25,833 bases of DNA from Dehalococcoidia bacterium (lineage in GTDB: Bacteria > Chloroflexota > Dehalococcoidia > UBA3495): positions 1 through 25,833 of the forward strand of contig JASMCQ010000105.1 of NCBI GenBank assembly GCA_030753265.1, in the 5' to 3' direction. Both the position numbers and the translations under genes were made by a program. Shown in pieces: positions 23,091 to 25,833 of the stretch. Position 1 is the first letter of the stretch; each line of letters begins with the position of its first letter. The notes under the pieces were generated by a model, which searched no databases, was not told the DNA's origin, and worked only from the letters and a program-made list of their open reading frames with translations.

Positions 23091-23139
23091 GCTGGCTGTC
23101 AGTCTACCCGATGCAGACATTTGTCGTTTCGGCCGCAGG

Positions 23140-23201
23140 GAGGAATCTCGTTATTACGCTGAGATTCCTCATTGCTCCGCTCCTCGGAATGACATTCTGC
23201 C
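23140..23201. repeat. GAGGAATCTC inverted repeat with CATTCCGAGGAGCG-type end
   Basis: GAGGAATCTC (23140-23149) and GAGATTCCTC (23161-23170) form a perfect 10-bp hairpin with an 11-base loop. It is followed by CTCCTCGGAATGAC, the same motif found inside the MITE-like element near 5257-5269. Confidence 0.7.
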
Positions 23202-23255
23202 AAAACCAAGTTGGCTCAGTGCTACACCGGATAATGCCCTCACCTCAGCAGACTA

Positions 23256-24446
23256 TTAAATCTTCCCCAGCGCCTCCTCCAGGCGGCCCACGCCCTCGTC
23301 GATCTCCTCACGAGTGATGTTCAGCGGCGGCATTAGCCGGACGGCGTTGGGCTTCACGCCGTTGAGCAAGAGCCCGGCCTCGTTGGCGTGGGTCAAGACC
23401 TGGCCGGAGATATCACTTTCGAATTCAACGGCGGCCAGCAACCCCTTGCCTCGCACGTCGGTCACGAAGGAGAAGCGGGATCGCAACTCGTTCAGCCGGC
23501 CGAGCAGGTACCCCTCCATGACCTTGACCTGGGCCGGTATGTCGTTGTCGACGAGGAACTTGGTCCCGGCGTAGGCGGCGGCGGTGGTGAGGACGTTGCC
23601 TCCGAAGGTGGAGCCGTGGTCGCCGGGGACCAGGGCCATGCAGAACTCTTTGGACATGAATGCGCCGATGGGCACGCCGTGGCCGAGCCCCTTGGCCAAG
23701 GTGATCACGTCGGGCTCGATGCCGTACTCCTGGTAGCCGAAGAGGCTGCCCAGCCGGCCAATGCCGGTCTGCACCTCGTCCAGCATGAGCAGAATCCCCT
23801 GGCGGTCGCACCACTCGCGGACCCGGATCAAGTAGTCGTCATCGGGTATGTTGACGCCGCCCTCGCCCTGGACCGGCTCCAGGAACACGGCGGCGGTCTT
23901 GTCGGTGGTGGCGCTCATGATGCCTTCCACGTCGTTGTAGTCCACGTGGACGAAGCCGGGCAGCAGCGGGGTGAAGTTCGCCTGGTAATGGGGTTGACCG
24001 GTGGCTGCCACCGTACCCATCGTCCGGCCATGGAAAGAGTTGTAGGCGGTGATCACCTCGAAGGCGCCGTCCCGGTGCAGCTTGCCGTACCGGCGGGCCA
24101 GCTTCAACGCCCCCTCGTTGGCCTCGGCGCCGCTATTGCCGAAAAACACCCGGTCCAGGCAACTGTTATCGATGAGAATCTGGGCCAGGTGAAGCTGGGG
24201 CACGGTGAAGAACTGGTTGGAGGTCTGCACCAGCGTGCCGGCCTGGGCGACGATGGCCTCCGTCACCGCGGGATGGCAATGGCCGAGGTTGTTCACGGCC
24301 CAGCCGGCCACGAAATCCAGGTACTCTTTACCGTCGGCGTCCCAGACCCGGGTCCCCTCGCCCTTGACGATGACCACCGGCTGCCGCCGCACCGTTTGGG
24401 CGTAGTATTTGGTTTCGATGTCGATCCACTCGCTGCTCTTGCTCAC
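23256..24446 (-). CDS. argD: Acetylornithine aminotransferase-like class III transaminase
   Basis: The 396-residue protein is a class III PLP aminotransferase: YLDFVAGWAVNNLGHCHPAV (42-61), FFGNSGAEANEGALKLAR (101-118), FHGRTMGTVAATGQ, the PLP-contacting Asp223 in MLDEVQTGIGR, and Lys252 in ITLAKGLGHGVPIGA. HGSTFGGNVLTTAAA completes the signature. Length and motifs fit acetylornithine transaminase (step four of arginine synthesis), though ornithine or 4-aminobutyrate enzymes are close relatives. The start is GTG at 24446, overlapping the UPF0182 stop by four bases (GTGA), with GGGAGG about ten bases upstream. argG nearby supports the arginine assignment. Confidence 0.88.
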   Translation of the reverse strand: MSKSSEWIDIETKYYAQTVRRQPVVIVKGEGTRVWDADGKEYLDFVAGWAVNNLGHCHPAVTEAIVAQAGTLVQTSNQFFTVPQLHLAQILIDNSCLDRVFFGNSGAEANEGALKLARRYGKLHRDGAFEVITAYNSFHGRTMGTVAATGQPHYQANFTPLLPGFVHVDYNDVEGIMSATTDKTAAVFLEPVQGEGGVNIPDDDYLIRVREWCDRQGILLMLDEVQTGIGRLGSLFGYQEYGIEPDVITLAKGLGHGVPIGAFMSKEFCMALVPGDHGSTFGGNVLTTAAAYAGTKFLVDNDIPAQVKVMEGYLLGRLNELRSRFSFVTDVRGKGLLAAVEFESDISGQVLTHANEAGLLLNGVKPNAVRLMPPLNITREEIDEGVGRLEEALGKI

Positions 24447-25833
24447 TTCGTAGTACCTCCCAAAGACTCGCGCAGGCTCTCCAGTGCTTCCTCCAGTTCA
24501 TCTACCGCGGCGTCCAAACCGGACACCGCTTCGCCAATCCGGTCCAGTTCTTCCAGGCCCGGCGGCGTTTCACCGTCGACGGCCGGTGTTGAATCCGAAG
24601 ATTCCGGCGGGGCCGGCTTGTCGCCTACCAGCATGGCCAGCCCCTGCTCGATATCGTCGGCCATGACCACGTTGCCGGCGTCGGCCAGTATCACCTTCTT
24701 CAGTTCCGGGAAGGCCAGCCCCTCCGACTGGAGGTAGAGAGGCTCCACGTAGATTATCGCGCCGGCCACCGGAATGACCAGCAGTTGGCCCCGGATGATC
24801 TGCGAGCCGGCCCCTTCCCAGAGGGTGAACTGCTGGGAAATCCGCTGGTCGTTCTCGATCCGGGCCTCCACCTGGCTGGGCCCGTCAATCTGCGGGTCGC
24901 TGGGCACCTGGAAACCGAGGAGCCGCCCGTAATGGGGCGGGTCGCTGCGGGCTACCATCCAGCCTACCAGGTTCTTCTTCTCCCCCGCCGGGCTGAAAGG
25001 GACCATCAGCACGAACTCTTCTTTTTCCTCTTCGGGCATCTGCAGCACCAGGTAGGAAGGGGTCACCTCCACTCCCCGTTTGCCGAAACGGGTCTCCAAA
25101 GGAATGGCCCACTGCTCCGCCTGGTTGAAGAACACCTGGGGGTCGGTTACATGGTACCGCAAATAGGTGCGGGCCTGGGCCGAGAAAAGGCGCACCGGGT
25201 AGCGCATATGGTCTTGCAGGTCCTGTGGCATCGCCTCCAAGTCTTCGAACAGGTCTGGGAACGCCTTTCGATACATCCGAAGCAACGGGTCTTCCGGGTC
25301 GAGAACGTAAAAATGAACCTCCCCATTATAGGCGTCGACGGCCACTTTGACACTGTTGCGAATGTAATTAAGCTCGCCGTCCAGTCTGGCGGAATAGGGA
25401 TAGCGGTCGGTGGCGGTGTAGGTATCTTGCAACCACCAGATGCGCCCTTCGCCGTCCAGCACCGGGTAGGGGTCGGCGTCGAGTTCGAGAAACGGCGCGA
25501 TGGCTCCCACGCGCTCCCGGATCTGGCGGCGGTACTGGATGCGGCTGTCCGAGGTTACCTGGTCGGTGAGCAGGATGTTGATGTCGGAGAACTGCCAGGC
25601 GTAGGCGAGGCGTCGTAGCGCTGAGTCCAGGGATATCCCGCCGGCGCCATCGTAGTGCTGAAAGCCGGCGCTGGGGTTGACTTCCGGCATGGTGCTGTTG
25701 ACGATGGTGAAGTTTGCGGGGCTTTCACTGTAATACAGCTCGGGCCGCGACACCGGGAACTCACCCCGAATGGGGATGTCCTGGAGGAAGTACTGGGGGC
25801 GGCCCTCGCCGGGGCTGAACCCGGTGGTGGGGC
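24443..25833 (-). CDS. UPF0182 family membrane protein, C-terminal part
   Basis: The reading frame continues past the right window edge, so the N terminus is missing; about 462 residues are visible of a family that usually exceeds 850. Recognisable family segments are GEGRPQYFLQDIPIRGEFPVSRPELYYSE at the edge, ANFTIVNS, EVHFYVLDPEDPLLRMYRKAFPDLFE, the MRYPVRLFSAQARTYLRYHVTDPQVFFNQAEQWAIP stretch, and GAIIYVEPLYLQSE. These belong to the large extracytoplasmic domain; the predicted seven membrane helices would be in the missing part. The C-terminal tail is acidic and coiled-coil-like (EELDRIGEAVSGLDAAVDEL). The function is unknown. It overlaps argD by four bases. Confidence 0.92.
   Translation of the reverse strand, partial: PTTGFSPGEGRPQYFLQDIPIRGEFPVSRPELYYSESPANFTIVNSTMPEVNPSAGFQHYDGAGGISLDSALRRLAYAWQFSDINILLTDQVTSDSRIQYRRQIRERVGAIAPFLELDADPYPVLDGEGRIWWLQDTYTATDRYPYSARLDGELNYIRNSVKVAVDAYNGEVHFYVLDPEDPLLRMYRKAFPDLFEDLEAMPQDLQDHMRYPVRLFSAQARTYLRYHVTDPQVFFNQAEQWAIPLETRFGKRGVEVTPSYLVLQMPEEEKEEFVLMVPFSPAGEKKNLVGWMVARSDPPHYGRLLGFQVPSDPQIDGPSQVEARIENDQRISQQFTLWEGAGSQIIRGQLLVIPVAGAIIYVEPLYLQSEGLAFPELKKVILADAGNVVMADDIEQGLAMLVGDKPAPPESSDSTPAVDGETPPGLEELDRIGEAVSGLDAAVDELEEALESLRESLGGTTK

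Larger units (their letters stand above)
22781..23255. other. Repeat-bearing intergenic region upstream of the SnoaL-like gene
   Basis: No gene is supported in these 475 bases. The region holds repeat copy 2 (22995-23090) and, next to it, a GAGGAATCTC inverted repeat followed by a CGGAATGAC motif. The first 200 bases show nothing I can identify beyond a possible weak promoter for the SnoaL-like gene. Confidence 0.5.

Noticed and set aside
23388..24737. 449-codon plus-strand open frame
   Set aside because: Antisense to argD and the UPF0182 gene, with a low-complexity Gly/Val/His-rich translation.

Overview
The window is GC-rich bacterial chromosome carrying ordinary housekeeping and catabolic genes. 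The gene set points to Chloroflexota, most plausibly the SAR202/Dehalococcoidia side. The reasons are paired FAS1-like MaoC hydratases, two isocitrate lyase/PEP mutase family enzymes, an F420/flavin LLM oxidoreductase, a UPF0182 protein, and many short inverted repeats of the kind scattered through such genomes. The taxonomic call is inference; there is no 16S or ribosomal protein marker here.

Layout. 1-500: three tRNA genes on the minus strand (Leu-TAA cut by the window edge, Cys-GCA, Leu-GAG), with a strongly structured 235-base spacer between the first two. 850-5055, plus strand: two adjacent MaoC/FAS1-like dehydratases, a small DUF2007-like membrane protein, an ICL/PEP mutase family lyase and a GYD-domain protein. 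5360-9651, minus strand: a second ICL/PEP mutase family protein lacking the catalytic Cys, an LLM-class oxidoreductase, then a cluster of four small membrane proteins (RDD, DUF2752, CD225/dispanin, DUF4234), three of which carry N-terminal zinc ribbons. 9900-14604, plus strand: mnmA-rnhB-yraN packed head to tail, then an MDMPI/DinB-like protein and a DAO-type FAD oxidoreductase; a possible 65-residue membrane peptide lies convergent to yraN. 14633-18518, minus strand: an orphan HicB-like protein, a ComB-like phosphatase, a putative selenoprotein, YqeK, a HIT protein and an acyl-CoA dehydrogenase. 19150-25833, minus strand: a class I aminotransferase, a GNAT protein, argG, a SnoaL-like protein, argD, and the C-terminal part of a UPF0182 membrane protein that runs off the right edge.

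The most interesting object is at 15886-16206 (minus). A small IscA/HesB-like reading frame with a good Shine-Dalgarno is interrupted by a single in-frame TGA at codon 30. Starting 10 bases after that TGA is a stem-loop with a 6-bp upper stem and a GGUC apical loop. The loop has the same sequence as the E. coli fdhF SECIS apical loop and lies 23 nt past the TGA, in the usual bacterial range. I read it as a selenoprotein gene that standard gene calling would miss or truncate. No Sec machinery gene is visible here, so this rests on sequence alone.

How the genes work together. argG, the GNAT protein and argD suggest an arginine biosynthesis neighbourhood in which the GNAT could be the N-acetylglutamate synthase. 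mnmA, rnhB and yraN form a housekeeping unit. The MaoC pair, ICL/PEPM pair, LLM oxidoreductase, acyl-CoA dehydrogenase, MDMPI-like and DAO-like enzymes fit a heterotroph degrading varied organic acids. Intergenic spaces hold several repeat families: a 157-bp element with 15-bp terminal inverted repeats, two copies of a roughly 95-bp palindromic repeat, two copies of a TTCGACAAGCTC-type inverted repeat (one with three 19-bp tandem units inside), and others.
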